Source: JBDSTZ01 sp039927975
Lineage (GTDB): Bacteria; Pseudomonadota; Gammaproteobacteria; Burkholderiales; Burkholderiaceae_D
NCBI GenBank assembly: GCA_039927975.1
Contig: JBDSTZ010000107.1
Span: forward strand, 1-16,334
Direction: 5' to 3'
DNA length: 16,334 nucleotides
Under the pieces are notes generated by a model. The model was not told the DNA's origin. It worked only from the letters and a program-made list of their open reading frames with translations, and did no database searches. Positions 1 to 6,908 of this stretch are shown piece after piece. Made by a program: the position numbers and the translations under genes. The stretch's first letter is position 1; each line of letters opens with the position of its first letter.

Positions 1-602
1 CGCGACCGTAGACCTGGATCGCCAGCTTCGGCACCAGGCATTCGATCTCGAACTCCTGGCTGTGGGCGGCGCCATGGGTGGCGACGACATTGTAGGTCGG
101 CAGCGAGATCTTTTTGCTCTGCAAAAATTCCTGCAGCAGGGTCTTGGCGTCCTTGCCGAGCGTGCGCGGATCGACCGAGTCGAGAATCGGAATGTAGAAG
201 GCCCGAATGACGTCGCGCGCGGCGTTGAAGCCGCTGTCGAGGAAAATCGCGCCGAGCAAGGCTTCAAGCGTGTCGGCCAGGATCGACGGCCGGCGGAATC
301 CCCCTGACTTCAGCTCGCCCTCGCCCAGCCGCAGGAACTGCGACAGTTCGAGCTTCTGGGCGATCTCGTAGAGCGATTGCTGCTTGACCAGATTGGCGCG
401 CAGACGACAGGTCGCCCTCGTCGATGCTGGCGAAGCGCTCGTAGAGCACCGAGGCCACCACGCAGTTGAGGATGGAATCGCCAAGAAACTCCAGCCGCTC
501 GTTATGCAGGCTGCTGTGGCTACGGTGCGTCAAGGCTTGCTGCAACAGGCCAGCATCCTGGAACGTGTAACCTAAGCGTGTTTGCAATAACTGAAGATTC
601 AT
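1..602 (-). pseudogene. rnc: Ribonuclease III, apparently frameshifted, incomplete at left edge
   Basis: RNase III cuts double-stranded RNA, for example in rRNA precursors. Reading from the ATG at 600-602, the protein begins MNLQLLQTRLGYTF and contains the family signature NERLEFLGDSILN (catalytic Glu/Asp helix). It runs normally to DEGDLS at about 408. There the frame breaks: the family continues R-L-R-A-N-L-V-K-Q-Q, and exactly this (LRANLVKQQSLYEIAQKLEL) is found from 403 downward in another frame. The sequence fits loss of one CG dinucleotide from a TCGCGT. Frame 2 continues open to base 1 through the second catalytic motif (DTLEALLGAIFLDSGF) and into the double-stranded-RNA-binding domain (DAKTLLQEFLQSKK). 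As written, translation stops at 264 after 112 residues. It follows the DUF4845 gene by 22 bp in the usual lepB-rnc order. Gene identity is certain. Whether this is a true mutation or a sequencing error cannot be decided here. Confidence 0.9.
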
Positions 603-624
603 TGGTCGTGTCGGTTGGACTGCC

Positions 625-1032
625 TTATTTCGGGTCGGCGTCGGGTTTCTGCGCGACCACGCCGTTCCTGGCGGTGGTGCCCGAGTACTCGAGCAGCAAG
701 ATGGCATTGGCCACCAGCGGGATCCGCTTTTCGTAGGCGAAACTGATTTCGGTCTCGCCGGTTTCCTTGCTGATGATCAGATCGGTGCCGCGAATGGCGT
801 CGACGGCGTTGATGCCGGCGCCACGGTCGAAGGCCGCCTGCATTTCGCGCACCGTGCCGCCCTGGCTCTTGGCCGAGGCGATCGAATTCTTGATGGCGCG
901 GTATTCGATGAAAGTCGGCAGGATCTTCGCGGCCACGATCAGCACCACACCGAGGATGGCGAGCACGAAAATGAGCCCGATGAGGGTAATACCGCGCTGC
1001 CCGCGTAACTGCTGCCGAATCGATCCTTGCAT
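625..1032 (-). CDS. DUF4845 family small membrane protein
   Basis: 135 residues, with one hydrophobic segment near the N-terminus (about residues 15-39, GITLIGLIFVLAILGVVLI), preceded by a short basic stretch and followed by a soluble, probably periplasmic domain. The N-terminus resembles a type IV pilin/pseudopilin leader helix, but I see no clear prepilin cleavage motif. The family (DUF4845) is commonly found between lepB and rnc in beta- and gammaproteobacteria; its function is not established. I chose the ATG at 1030-1032 because AAGGGG lies 7 nt upstream. An upstream in-frame start at 1071 would reach back across the end of lepB and lacks such a site. The stop is 22 bp before rnc and the start 22 bp after lepB, so it is very likely cotranscribed with both. 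Confidence 0.85.
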   Translation of the reverse strand: MQGSIRQQLRGQRGITLIGLIFVLAILGVVLIVAAKILPTFIEYRAIKNSIASAKSQGGTVREMQAAFDRGAGINAVDAIRGTDLIISKETGETEISFAYEKRIPLVANAILLLEYSGTTARNGVVAQKPDADPK

Positions 1033-1054
1033 GTGCCTGCCCCTTGAATAAACC

Positions 1055-1969
1055 TTAGCGGATGCTGCCAATCCGCTTGAGGTTACTGAAATTCATCCAT
1101 ACCACAATGGCTTTGCCGACAATGTTCTTGTCCGGCACAAAACCCCAGTAGCGACTGTCCGCGCTGTTATCGCGGTTATCGCCCATCATAAAGTAATTGC
1201 CTGGAGGTACGATACAGGTAAATTTCTCATAGGCGTAATCGCAGTTCGCCCGATTCGGAAAATTGTCGACTCCCAACAAGTTGACAGTCGGCTGGCCCTT
1301 GTCATTCAGGATACGGTGTGTCTGATTCGGCAAGTTTTCAGTGAGCTGCTGGTGGTAGTTCAAGCCCTGGTCGTCAAGGTAATCGTCCATGGCGGTGTAC
1401 GCCACGGCCTGTCCGTTGACCGTCAAGCGCTTGTTTTCATAGGTGATTTTATCACCTGGGACGCCAATCACGCGCTTGATGTAATCCTGGCTCATGTCCT
1501 TCGGATATTTGAACACCATCACGTCGCCGCGCTGCGGATCGTTGATCGCGACCACCTTCTGGTTAAGGATGGGCAGGCGGATGCCGTAGGTGTACTTGTT
1601 CACCAGGATCAGGTCGCCGATCAGCAGGGTCGGCACCATCGACGACGAGGGGATCTTGAACGGCTCGAACAGGAAGGAGCGCAGCACGAACACCAGCGCA
1701 ATGACCGGGAAGAAGCTGCCCGAATATTCGATCCAGACCGGCTGGCGCAAGATGTTGGCGACGATCGCGTGGCGGTCGGCGTTGTCGGTCTTGATGCCCT
1801 CTTTCGCCAGCTTGGCGTTGCGGGCGTCGAAGGCGGCCAGCGCGGCGTCGGCGGCGCGGCGGCGCTGCTTGGCGAAGTAGAACAGGTCGAGGAACCAGAT
1901 CACCCCGGTCAACACCATCAGTACGAACAGGATCAGGGCAAAATTGGTCAGGATGGTTTGCAGGGTCAT
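1055..1969 (-). CDS. lepB: Signal peptidase I
   Basis: 304 residues, inner-membrane serine/lysine protease that removes signal peptides from exported proteins. Two hydrophobic segments (about 8-32 and 83-99) flank a basic, Ala-rich cytoplasmic loop, as in E. coli LepB. The catalytic serine is Ser110 in PSSSMVPTLLIGD. The general base is Lys165 in QDYIKRVIGVPGD. The conserved box GDNRDNSADSRYWG lies at 263-276. The length fits the proteobacterial family (about 300-325). The start ATG overlaps the lepA stop by 4 bp (ATGA, 1966-1969), suggesting translational coupling. The order lepA-lepB-DUF4845-rnc is the normal betaproteobacterial arrangement. Confidence 0.98.
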   Translation of the reverse strand: MTLQTILTNFALILFVLMVLTGVIWFLDLFYFAKQRRRAADAALAAFDARNAKLAKEGIKTDNADRHAIVANILRQPVWIEYSGSFFPVIALVFVLRSFLFEPFKIPSSSMVPTLLIGDLILVNKYTYGIRLPILNQKVVAINDPQRGDVMVFKYPKDMSQDYIKRVIGVPGDKITYENKRLTVNGQAVAYTAMDDYLDDQGLNYHQQLTENLPNQTHRILNDKGQPTVNLLGVDNFPNRANCDYAYEKFTCIVPPGNYFMMGDNRDNSADSRYWGFVPDKNIVGKAIVVWMNFSNLKRIGSIR

Positions 1970-3759
1970 TTCTCGTCCACTTGTAAGATTGCCAGGAATG
2001 CTTCTTGCGGAATTTCCACGGAGCCCACTTGCTTCATCCGCTTCTTGCCCGCCTTCTGCTTCTCAAGCAGCTTTTTCTTGCGGCTGATATCGCCGCCGTA
2101 ACACTTGGCCAGCACGTTCTTGCGCAGCGCCTTGACGTTTTCGCGCGAAATCACGTTGACCCCGATCGCCGCCTGGATGGCGACGTCGAACATCTGGCGC
2201 GGAATCAGCTCGCGCATCTTGGCGGCGACCTGGCGGCCGCGATAGATGGCGTTGGCGCGGTGCACGATGATGGCCAGCGCGTCGACCTTCTCGCTGTTGA
2301 TCAGCATGTCGACCTTGACCACGTCGGAGGCGCGGTTTTCCTTGAACTCGTAATCCATCGAGGCGTAGCCGCGCGAGGTCGACTTGAGCTTGTCGAAGAA
2401 GTCGAGCACGATCTCGGCCATCGGCATTTCGTAGATCAGCTTGACCTGGCGGCCGTGGTAGCTCATGTCCATCTGCACGCCGCGCTTGGCGATGCACAGG
2501 GTGATGACCGAGCCGACATATTCCTGCGGCATGTAGAGGTTGACGTTGACGATCGGCTCGCGGATTTCCTCGATCTTGGTGGTCTCGGGCATCTTGGACG
2601 GGTTGTCGACCTTGATGATGCTGCCGTCGCGCATGGCGACTTCGTAGACCACGGTCGGCGCAGTGGTGATCAAGTCCATGTCGAACTCGCGTTCGAGGCG
2701 TTCCTGGACGATCTCCATGTGCAAGAGGCCGAGGAAGCCGCAGCGGAAGCCGAAGCCGAGCGCCTGCGACACTTCCGGCTCGTACATCAGGGCTGCGTCG
2801 TTGAGCTTGAGCTTTTCCAGCGAGTCGCGCAGCGCGTCGTACTGGTTGGCCTCGACCGGGAACAGGCCGGCGAACACCTGCGGCTGGACTTCCTTGAAGC
2901 CGGGCAGCGGCGCGGCGGCCGGCTTGGCGGCGTGGGTGACGGTGTCGCCGACCTTGGCCGCCTTCAATTCCTTGATGCCGGCGATGACGAAGCCGACCTG
3001 GCCGGCCGACAGTTCCGGCAGCGCATGCGATTTCGGGTTGAACACGCCGACGCTTTCGACCAGCTGGGTCGAGTCGGACGCCATCAGCAGGATTTTTTCC
3101 TTCGGCTTGAGGGTGCCGTTGATCACGCGCACCAGCATGACGACGCCGACGTAGTTGTCGAACCAGGAGTCGACGATCAGCGCCTGCAGCGGCGCGCTGG
3201 CGTCGCCCTTCGGCGGCGGCACCTTGGCGATCAGCGATTCGAGCACGTCCTCGACGCCCAGGCCGCTCTTGGCCGAGCAGCGTACGGCGTCGGCGGCGTC
3301 GATGCCGATGACGTCCTCGATTTCCTTGATGGCGTTGTCGGGATCGGCGTGCGGCAGGTCGATCTTGTTGAGCACGGGCACCACCTCGACGCCGAGGTCG
3401 AGCGCGGTGTAGCAGTTCGCCACGGTTTGCGCTTCGACTCCTTGGGAGGCGTCAACCACCAGCAGCGCGCCTTCGCAGGCCGACAGCGAGCGGCTCACTT
3501 CGTAGCTGAAGTCGACGTGGCCCGGCGTGTCGATCAGGTTCAGGTTGTAGACGACCCCGTCGCGCGCCTTGTAGTGCAAGGCCGCGGTCTGCGCCTTGAT
3601 GGTGATGCCGCGCTCGCGTTCGAGGTCCATCGAATCGAGCACCTGCGCTTCCATGTCGCGGTCGGACAGGCCGCCGCAGATCTGGATGATGCGGTCGGCC
3701 AGGGTCGACTTGCCGTGATCGATGTGGGCAATGATGGAAAAGTTACGTATGTTGTTCAT
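1966..3759 (-). CDS. lepA: Elongation factor 4 (LepA), translational GTPase
   Basis: 597 residues, the usual family length. LepA is a ribosome-associated GTPase structurally like EF-G; back-translocation and roles in initiation or 30S assembly have been proposed for it. GTPase motifs are all present: G1 AHIDHGKS (11-18), G2 threonine in RGITI (about 53), G3 DTPGH (78-82), G4 NKID (131-134), and G5 CSAKSGLG. The C-terminal part carries the LepA-specific region (EPIVNVNLYMPQEYVGSVI, later GGDISRKKKLLEKQKAGKKRMK). The ATG at 3757-3759 starts the canonical MNNIRNFSIIAHIDHGK. An in-frame TTG at 3897 would add 46 residues unlike the family and run through a hairpin, so I rejected it. There is no clear Shine-Dalgarno sequence before the ATG. 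It overlaps lepB by 4 bp. Confidence 0.98.
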   Translation of the reverse strand: MNNIRNFSIIAHIDHGKSTLADRIIQICGGLSDRDMEAQVLDSMDLERERGITIKAQTAALHYKARDGVVYNLNLIDTPGHVDFSYEVSRSLSACEGALLVVDASQGVEAQTVANCYTALDLGVEVVPVLNKIDLPHADPDNAIKEIEDVIGIDAADAVRCSAKSGLGVEDVLESLIAKVPPPKGDASAPLQALIVDSWFDNYVGVVMLVRVINGTLKPKEKILLMASDSTQLVESVGVFNPKSHALPELSAGQVGFVIAGIKELKAAKVGDTVTHAAKPAAAPLPGFKEVQPQVFAGLFPVEANQYDALRDSLEKLKLNDAALMYEPEVSQALGFGFRCGFLGLLHMEIVQERLEREFDMDLITTAPTVVYEVAMRDGSIIKVDNPSKMPETTKIEEIREPIVNVNLYMPQEYVGSVITLCIAKRGVQMDMSYHGRQVKLIYEMPMAEIVLDFFDKLKSTSRGYASMDYEFKENRASDVVKVDMLINSEKVDALAIIVHRANAIYRGRQVAAKMRELIPRQMFDVAIQAAIGVNVISRENVKALRKNVLAKCYGGDISRKKKLLEKQKAGKKRMKQVGSVEIPQEAFLAILQVDEK

Positions 3760-3845
3760 TAACAAATTCAAACCAATATGAAAGGCGACGTTGGGGTCGG
3801 AGCTCGCGGTGCCTGGCCGGGCTGAACTAGGGCCAGCGCAATACG

Positions 3846-3890
3846 AAAAAAGCGCTCCGTTTGGGGCGTAGCAATCCCCAGGCGAGCGCC
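3846..3890 (-). terminator. Terminator-like hairpin in front of lepA
   Basis: Read on the minus strand, GCGCTC (3889-3884) pairs with GAGCGC (3857-3852). An inner GGGG/CCCC pairing is also possible, and the distal arm is followed by six T (3851-3846). This is an intrinsic terminator shape acting leftward. It could end the degQ/glutaredoxin transcript or act as an attenuator in the lepA leader. A second inverted repeat, CTGGCC/GGCCAG, lies between it and lepA at 3813-3836. The remaining interval 3760-4068 contains no convincing gene. A 21-codon ATG frame at 3892-3827 spans the hairpin but has no ribosome binding site. Confidence 0.6.
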
Positions 3891-3942
3891 ATATCAAGCG
3901 AGAGAAGCTGTTAGCTAGGACAGAAGCTTTTCCGACCGACGC

Positions 3943-3948
3943 ATTTTA
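3943..3948 (-). promoter_or_regulatory. Possible -10 element upstream of lepA
   Basis: The minus-strand sequence CCGGTAAAATGCG contains TAAAAT, a good -10 match of the same form as the acpP promoter in this window. No clear -35 is visible 16-18 bp further up. Transcription from here would give a leader of roughly 175 nt containing the terminator-like hairpin at 3846-3890. Confidence 0.35.
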
Positions 3949-4068
3949 CCGGATTTCAGGGTAGAAAGCCCGGTTTATGCGGGGAGCCTGCCCGCGGGCG
4001 GCGCTTTTGGTCCCGCCGGCGGGGGGATGGGGGCGAAATGGGCTTGCCGATTGCCTGAAATACAACGT

Positions 4069-4341
4069 TTAGGGTGTGATAAGGGCTTGCGGACTGCCGG
4101 CCAGCGCGGCGCGCACGGCCGCCTCGTCGAGGAAGTAGTGGCACAGTTCCGGCTGGGACAGGTCGGCGAACAACACCGGCACCAGCTCGTCGAAGCGCGC
4201 CACCAGGGCCTCGTCGGCGTCGACATCGATGACGTCGACGGTGAACGGCGTGGCCGGCGTGCGCAGGGCTTCGAGGGCGACGAGCATGTCTTCGCACAGG
4301 TGGCAGTAGCTGCGGGAGTAGAGCGTGAAGTGGATAGTCAT
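4069..4341 (-). CDS. Glutaredoxin-like family protein (DUF836/thioredoxin fold)
   Basis: 90 residues. The N-terminus MTIHFTLYSRSYCHLCEDM shows a beta strand followed by a CxxC redox motif, CHLC at residues 13-16, as in the glutaredoxin-like DUF836 family. A cis-proline is likely in ELVPVLFAD (after the predicted third helix), the usual thioredoxin-fold position. It is probably a cytoplasmic thiol-disulfide protein; its substrate is unknown. The gene lies between degQ/mucD and lepA, a typical position in Burkholderiales. The ATG at 4339-4341 is the only start that gives the complete first strand. No strong ribosome binding site is seen. The stop is TAA at 4069. Confidence 0.85.
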   Translation of the reverse strand: MTIHFTLYSRSYCHLCEDMLVALEALRTPATPFTVDVIDVDADEALVARFDELVPVLFADLSQPELCHYFLDEAAVRAALAGSPQALITP

Positions 4342-4389
4342 GGAAACAGGAGCAAAGTTGCGCGGGGCAGGCGGGCAGACGGTGTGGGA

Positions 4390-4409
4390 CGCGGCCTTGA
4401 AAAGCCGCG
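4390..4409 (-). other. Intercistronic hairpin between degQ and the glutaredoxin gene
   Basis: CGCGGC (4390-4395) and GCCGCG (4404-4409) form a 6-bp GC-rich inverted repeat with an 8-nt loop. Extra pairing (CTT/AAG) is possible inside the loop with one bulge. No T-run follows in either direction, so it is more likely an mRNA-stability or partial-termination element than a terminator. The rest of 4342-4500 is GC-rich and holds nothing I recognise. Confidence 0.4.
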
Positions 4410-4500
4410 CAAGAAAACTGACAACGATGACGCGGTGAAGCGGACAGCGCGGCTGGCGTGCCCGCCCTGCCCGGCCCTGGTGGGCGCGGGCCTGGCCGCC

Positions 4501-4575
4501 GCACTATCGCAGCTTGCATTATCGCAGCTTGCATTATCGCGGCTGGCACAAACGAGGCTGGCACTAACGCGGCTT
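4501..4575 (-). repeat. Five 15-bp tandem repeats at the end of degQ
   Basis: On the plus strand the copies start at 4501, 4516, 4531, 4546 and 4561, all of the form GCA-(C/T)-(T/A)-A-(T/A)-CG-(C/A)-(A/G)-GCT-(T/G). The copy at 4561-4575 contains the last codons and stop of degQ (Lys-Pro-Arg-stop). The other four look like successive duplications of it just downstream. The unit is a multiple of three, and four of the five copies carry an in-frame stop (TAG, TAA, TAA, TAG) in the degQ frame. The copy next to degQ has TTG instead. Confidence 0.9.
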
Positions 4576-6045
4576 GATCACCAGGAACTGCGCGGTGGCC
4601 GCGCCGCTGCCGTTGTCGCGCCGCACCCGCAGCGCCACGCTCTTCTTCGGATCGAGCTTGGCGGCCATCGCGTTGAACTGTTTGGCATCCTTGACATCGA
4701 CATTATTCACTTGAAGGATCACGTCGCCGGGACGCACGCCGGCGCGTGCCGCCGCGCCTTCGCTGGCGTCGACCAGCACGCCCAACTCGACCTTCAGTTC
4801 GCGCCGCTGGGCCTCGCTCAGGTCGGACACGTGCAGGCCGAAGGCGTTGGGTGGCGCATCGGGCCTGGGCTTCTTCGGCGTCGGCTTGGCGCCCGGCGCG
4901 GCCTTGTCGTCTTCGAGCGTGGCGACGTTGACGCTCAGGTCTTGCTGGGCGCCCTTGCGCCACACGGTGACGACCGCGCGGCTGCCGACCGCGGTGGCGC
5001 CGACCTGGCGCGGCAGGTCGCCCGAACGCTCAATGGCCACGCCGTTGAATTTGAGGATGATGTCGCCGACCTTGATGCCGCCCTTGTCGGCCGGACCGCC
5101 CGGCTCGACCAGCACCACCTCGACGCCGCGCGCCTTGCCGAGGCCAAGCGACTCGGCCACTTCCTTGCTCACTTCGCCGATCTGCACGCCGATGCGTCCG
5201 CGCGTGACCTTGCCGGTCTTGCGCAGCTGGTCGGACACGCGCATCACTTCGTCGATCGGCACGGCAAACGAGATGCCGTTGTAGCCGCCCGAAAGGGTCG
5301 CGATCTGCGAGTTGATGCCGATGACTTCGCCGCGCATGTTAATCAGCGGCCCGCCCGAGTTGCCGGGATTGACGGCCACGTCGCTCTGGATCAGCGGCAG
5401 GTATTCGCCGGTGTCGCGCGCCTTGGCCGAGATGATGCCGGCGGTGACGGTGTTCTCCAGGTTGAAGGGAGAACCGATGGCGATGACCCATTCGCCGACC
5501 CGGATCCTGTTCGAATCGCCCATCGTCAGGCGCGGCAGATTGGTGGCGTCGACCTTGAGCAGGGCGACGTCGGAGCGCACGTCGGAGCCGAGCACCTTGG
5601 CCTTGAATTCGCGGCGGTCGGTGAGCGTGACGGTCACTTCGTCGGCGCCGGCGACGACGTGGGCGTTGGTGAGCACATAGCCGTCGTTGGAAATGATGAA
5701 GCCGGAACCGACTCCGCGCTGGACCTGCTCTTCCTGCCCCTGCGGGCTGCGGCGCCCGCGCGGCATTTGCTGGCCGAAGAAGCGGCGCAGGAATTCCTGC
5801 ATCTCCTCGTCCTCGCCGCCCTGCCCCTGCTTGATTTTCTCAGTGGTGCGGATATTGACGACGGCGGGGCCGACCTTGTCGATCAGATCGGTGAAATCGG
5901 GCAGCCCGGTCACCAGCGGCGCGCTGGGCGTCACGGTCACCGGCGCGGCCCACGCCGAGGCGCCGGACAAGGCGCTGGCGGCGACCAGCAAGGCGGCCAG
6001 CAGGCCCTTGGACGAGGATGCGAAGGAAGTCGAATGTGTAGTCAT
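4564..6045 (-). CDS. degQ: Periplasmic serine protease, DegQ/MucD (HtrA) family
   Basis: 493 residues. HtrA-type proteases degrade or refold damaged proteins in the periplasm. A signal peptide is clear: residues 1-33 with a hydrophobic core (GLLAALLVAASALSG) and a probable cut at AWA-AP. The trypsin-like domain has the full catalytic triad: His129 in TNAHVV, Asp159 in RSDVALLKV and Ser230 in NPGNSGGPL. Two PDZ domains follow (about 283-376 and 402-491), separated by a Pro/Lys-rich linker (382-399). I chose the ATG at 6043-6045 because it gives a normal signal peptide. The TTG at 6060 is the alternative. The gene is normally downstream of rpoE-rseA-rseB (mucD position), so it is probably a sigma-E regulon member. 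Here rseB is missing from the space upstream, and the stop codon lies in a 15-bp tandem repeat. Confidence 0.96.
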   Translation of the reverse strand: MTTHSTSFASSSKGLLAALLVAASALSGASAWAAPVTVTPSAPLVTGLPDFTDLIDKVGPAVVNIRTTEKIKQGQGGEDEEMQEFLRRFFGQQMPRGRRSPQGQEEQVQRGVGSGFIISNDGYVLTNAHVVAGADEVTVTLTDRREFKAKVLGSDVRSDVALLKVDATNLPRLTMGDSNRIRVGEWVIAIGSPFNLENTVTAGIISAKARDTGEYLPLIQSDVAVNPGNSGGPLINMRGEVIGINSQIATLSGGYNGISFAVPIDEVMRVSDQLRKTGKVTRGRIGVQIGEVSKEVAESLGLGKARGVEVVLVEPGGPADKGGIKVGDIILKFNGVAIERSGDLPRQVGATAVGSRAVVTVWRKGAQQDLSVNVATLEDDKAAPGAKPTPKKPRPDAPPNAFGLHVSDLSEAQRRELKVELGVLVDASEGAAARAGVRPGDVILQVNNVDVKDAKQFNAMAAKLDPKKSVALRVRRDNGSGAATAQFLVIKPR

Positions 6046-6156
6046 TGGGAGTGAGGTCAAGTCGGCTATTGACGCAATGGTAAGCGAAAATCAGCGCCTT
6101 GTCGCGCCGCCCCCGACGCTTGCGAACGCGCGAGCGCAGGACTGTGGATGGCGTTT

Positions 6157-6492
6157 TTAGGTGGCATGATGTGGCGTCCTGGCGATGGCGCCGCCCGGCA
6201 AGTCGACACCGTGCGGACATGCGTTCTGCGGGGGCACGCAAGCGCTTGCGACGGCGATAGCGATGGCGGCAAGGACTGCGCCAACGACAGCGGCAGCGGC
6301 GGCGGCGGCGGCGGCAGCAAAGGCTGGGACGTTAACGCCAACGACTGCGGCCATAATTGTAGCAGCGACTGCGGCAACGAAAGCGGCAGAGACTGCGGCA
6401 ACGATAGTGGCAGCGACTGCGGCAACAATAGCGGCTGCGGACGACAGCAATGGCGGTCCACCAATGCGCGAGCCGATGGGTCGCACGCGCAC
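6157..6492 (-). CDS. Putative repeat-encoded hydrophobic protein or detached RseA membrane segment
   Basis: This open frame starts with GTG at 6490-6492, 15 bp after the rseA stop and in the same frame as rseA, and gives 111 residues. After a short basic start (MRVRPIGSRIGG) it is almost wholly Ala/Val/Ile for about 65 residues. It is built on an 8-residue unit of the form AA(A/T)(I/F/V)VAAV, from a 24-bp DNA repeat, with a nine-alanine run from GGC triplets. It would form one or two membrane helices. The C-terminus (VPPQNACPHGVDLP) looks random. No family is recognised and the ribosome binding site is weak. It may be non-coding repeat sequence. It occupies part of the place where rseB is normally found. 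Confidence 0.3.
   Translation of the reverse strand: MRVRPIGSRIGGPPLLSSAAAIVAAVAATIVAAVSAAFVAAVAATIMAAVVGVNVPAFAAAAAAAAAAVVGAVLAAIAIAVASACVPPQNACPHGVDLPGGAIARTPHHAT
6250..6438. repeat. Degenerate 24-bp tandem repeat array replacing rseB
   Basis: Four clear copies lie end to end from 6343, 6367, 6391 and 6415, each starting GACTGCGGC. Two more copies in register with each other start at 6250 and 6274. A GGC triplet run (about 6297-6315) and a diverged stretch separate the two groups. The unit is a multiple of three, so all six frames stay periodic: Asp-Cys-Gly-Asn-type octads on the plus strand, Ala/Val octads on the minus strand. The wider interval 6046-6507 contains no recognisable rseB. 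Confidence 0.85.
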
Positions 6493-6507
6493 TGTCGCTC
6501 GTTTGCC

Positions 6508-6831
6508 TTAGCTGCTGGTGACCACGACCGACTTGGCGACCGGCTTGAGATCCGACTCCGCCGCGCCGGCGGTGGTGGCGGCGCCGGCGACCGCTCGCTT
6601 GCCGGGCGGCGGCTCGGCCGCCAGTCGCGCGGCCAGGCGCGCGCTAAAACCGTCGGACAATTCGGGGGCAGCCTGCCCCCGCAGCACGTCGCCGATACGG
6701 TGATAAGTATTCCACGCGTGTTCGCCGTCGGCGCCCTGCAGGGCGGCAAACGCGAGTTCGATGTCGGCCGCCGACAGTTCGCCGTCACTGAGGGCGGATA
6801 TGTGCTCGCGTATTTTTTTATGGGTGTCCAT
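6508..6831 (-). CDS. rseA: Anti-sigma-E factor RseA, short form lacking a membrane segment
   Basis: 107 residues from the ATG at 6829-6831 (GGAAG 5 nt upstream). The N-terminal anti-sigma domain is typical: MDTHKKIREHISALSDGEL, then a helix with WNTYHRIGDVLRG and FSARLAARLAAEP. This domain binds RpoE in the cytoplasm. RseA normally has about 180-220 residues, with a transmembrane helix after about residue 100 and a periplasmic part that binds RseB and is cut by DegS. Here the frame ends in TAA (KSVVVTSS-stop) just before that helix is expected. It is directly downstream of rpoE (77 bp). The next in-frame codons encode a hydrophobic stretch, so a nonsense mutation is possible. If expressed as seen, the protein would be soluble and could not be released by membrane proteolysis. 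Confidence 0.85.
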   Translation of the reverse strand: MDTHKKIREHISALSDGELSAADIELAFAALQGADGEHAWNTYHRIGDVLRGQAAPELSDGFSARLAARLAAEPPPGKRAVAGAATTAGAAESDLKPVAKSVVVTSS

Positions 6832-6908
6832 CGGTGCTTCCATCACCTAGCGTGGTGTGTGATCAAAACAGGAAAAGTGCCAACACGGTATTGCAATCTT
6901 CGCAAGGC

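Noticed and set aside
2005..3762. Long open frame on the plus strand opposite lepA
   Set aside because: It mirrors the lepA codon pattern, is rich in His/Asp/Val/Leu as expected for an antisense frame in GC-rich DNA, and resembles no family.
3827..3892. 21-codon leader peptide frame in front of lepA
   Set aside because: There is no ribosome binding site and no run of a regulatory amino acid; an open frame this short is expected by chance.
3760..3897. 46-residue N-terminal extension of lepA
   Set aside because: It starts with TTG, is unlike the family, and reads through a terminator-like hairpin; the ATG at 3759 gives the canonical N-terminus.
4027..6054. Very long plus-strand open frame opposite degQ
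   Set aside because: Antisense shadow of degQ and the glutaredoxin gene; it has no ribosome binding site or recognisable domain.
6250..6438. CRISPR array
   Set aside because: The 24-bp units are directly adjacent with no unique spacers, and no cas genes are present.
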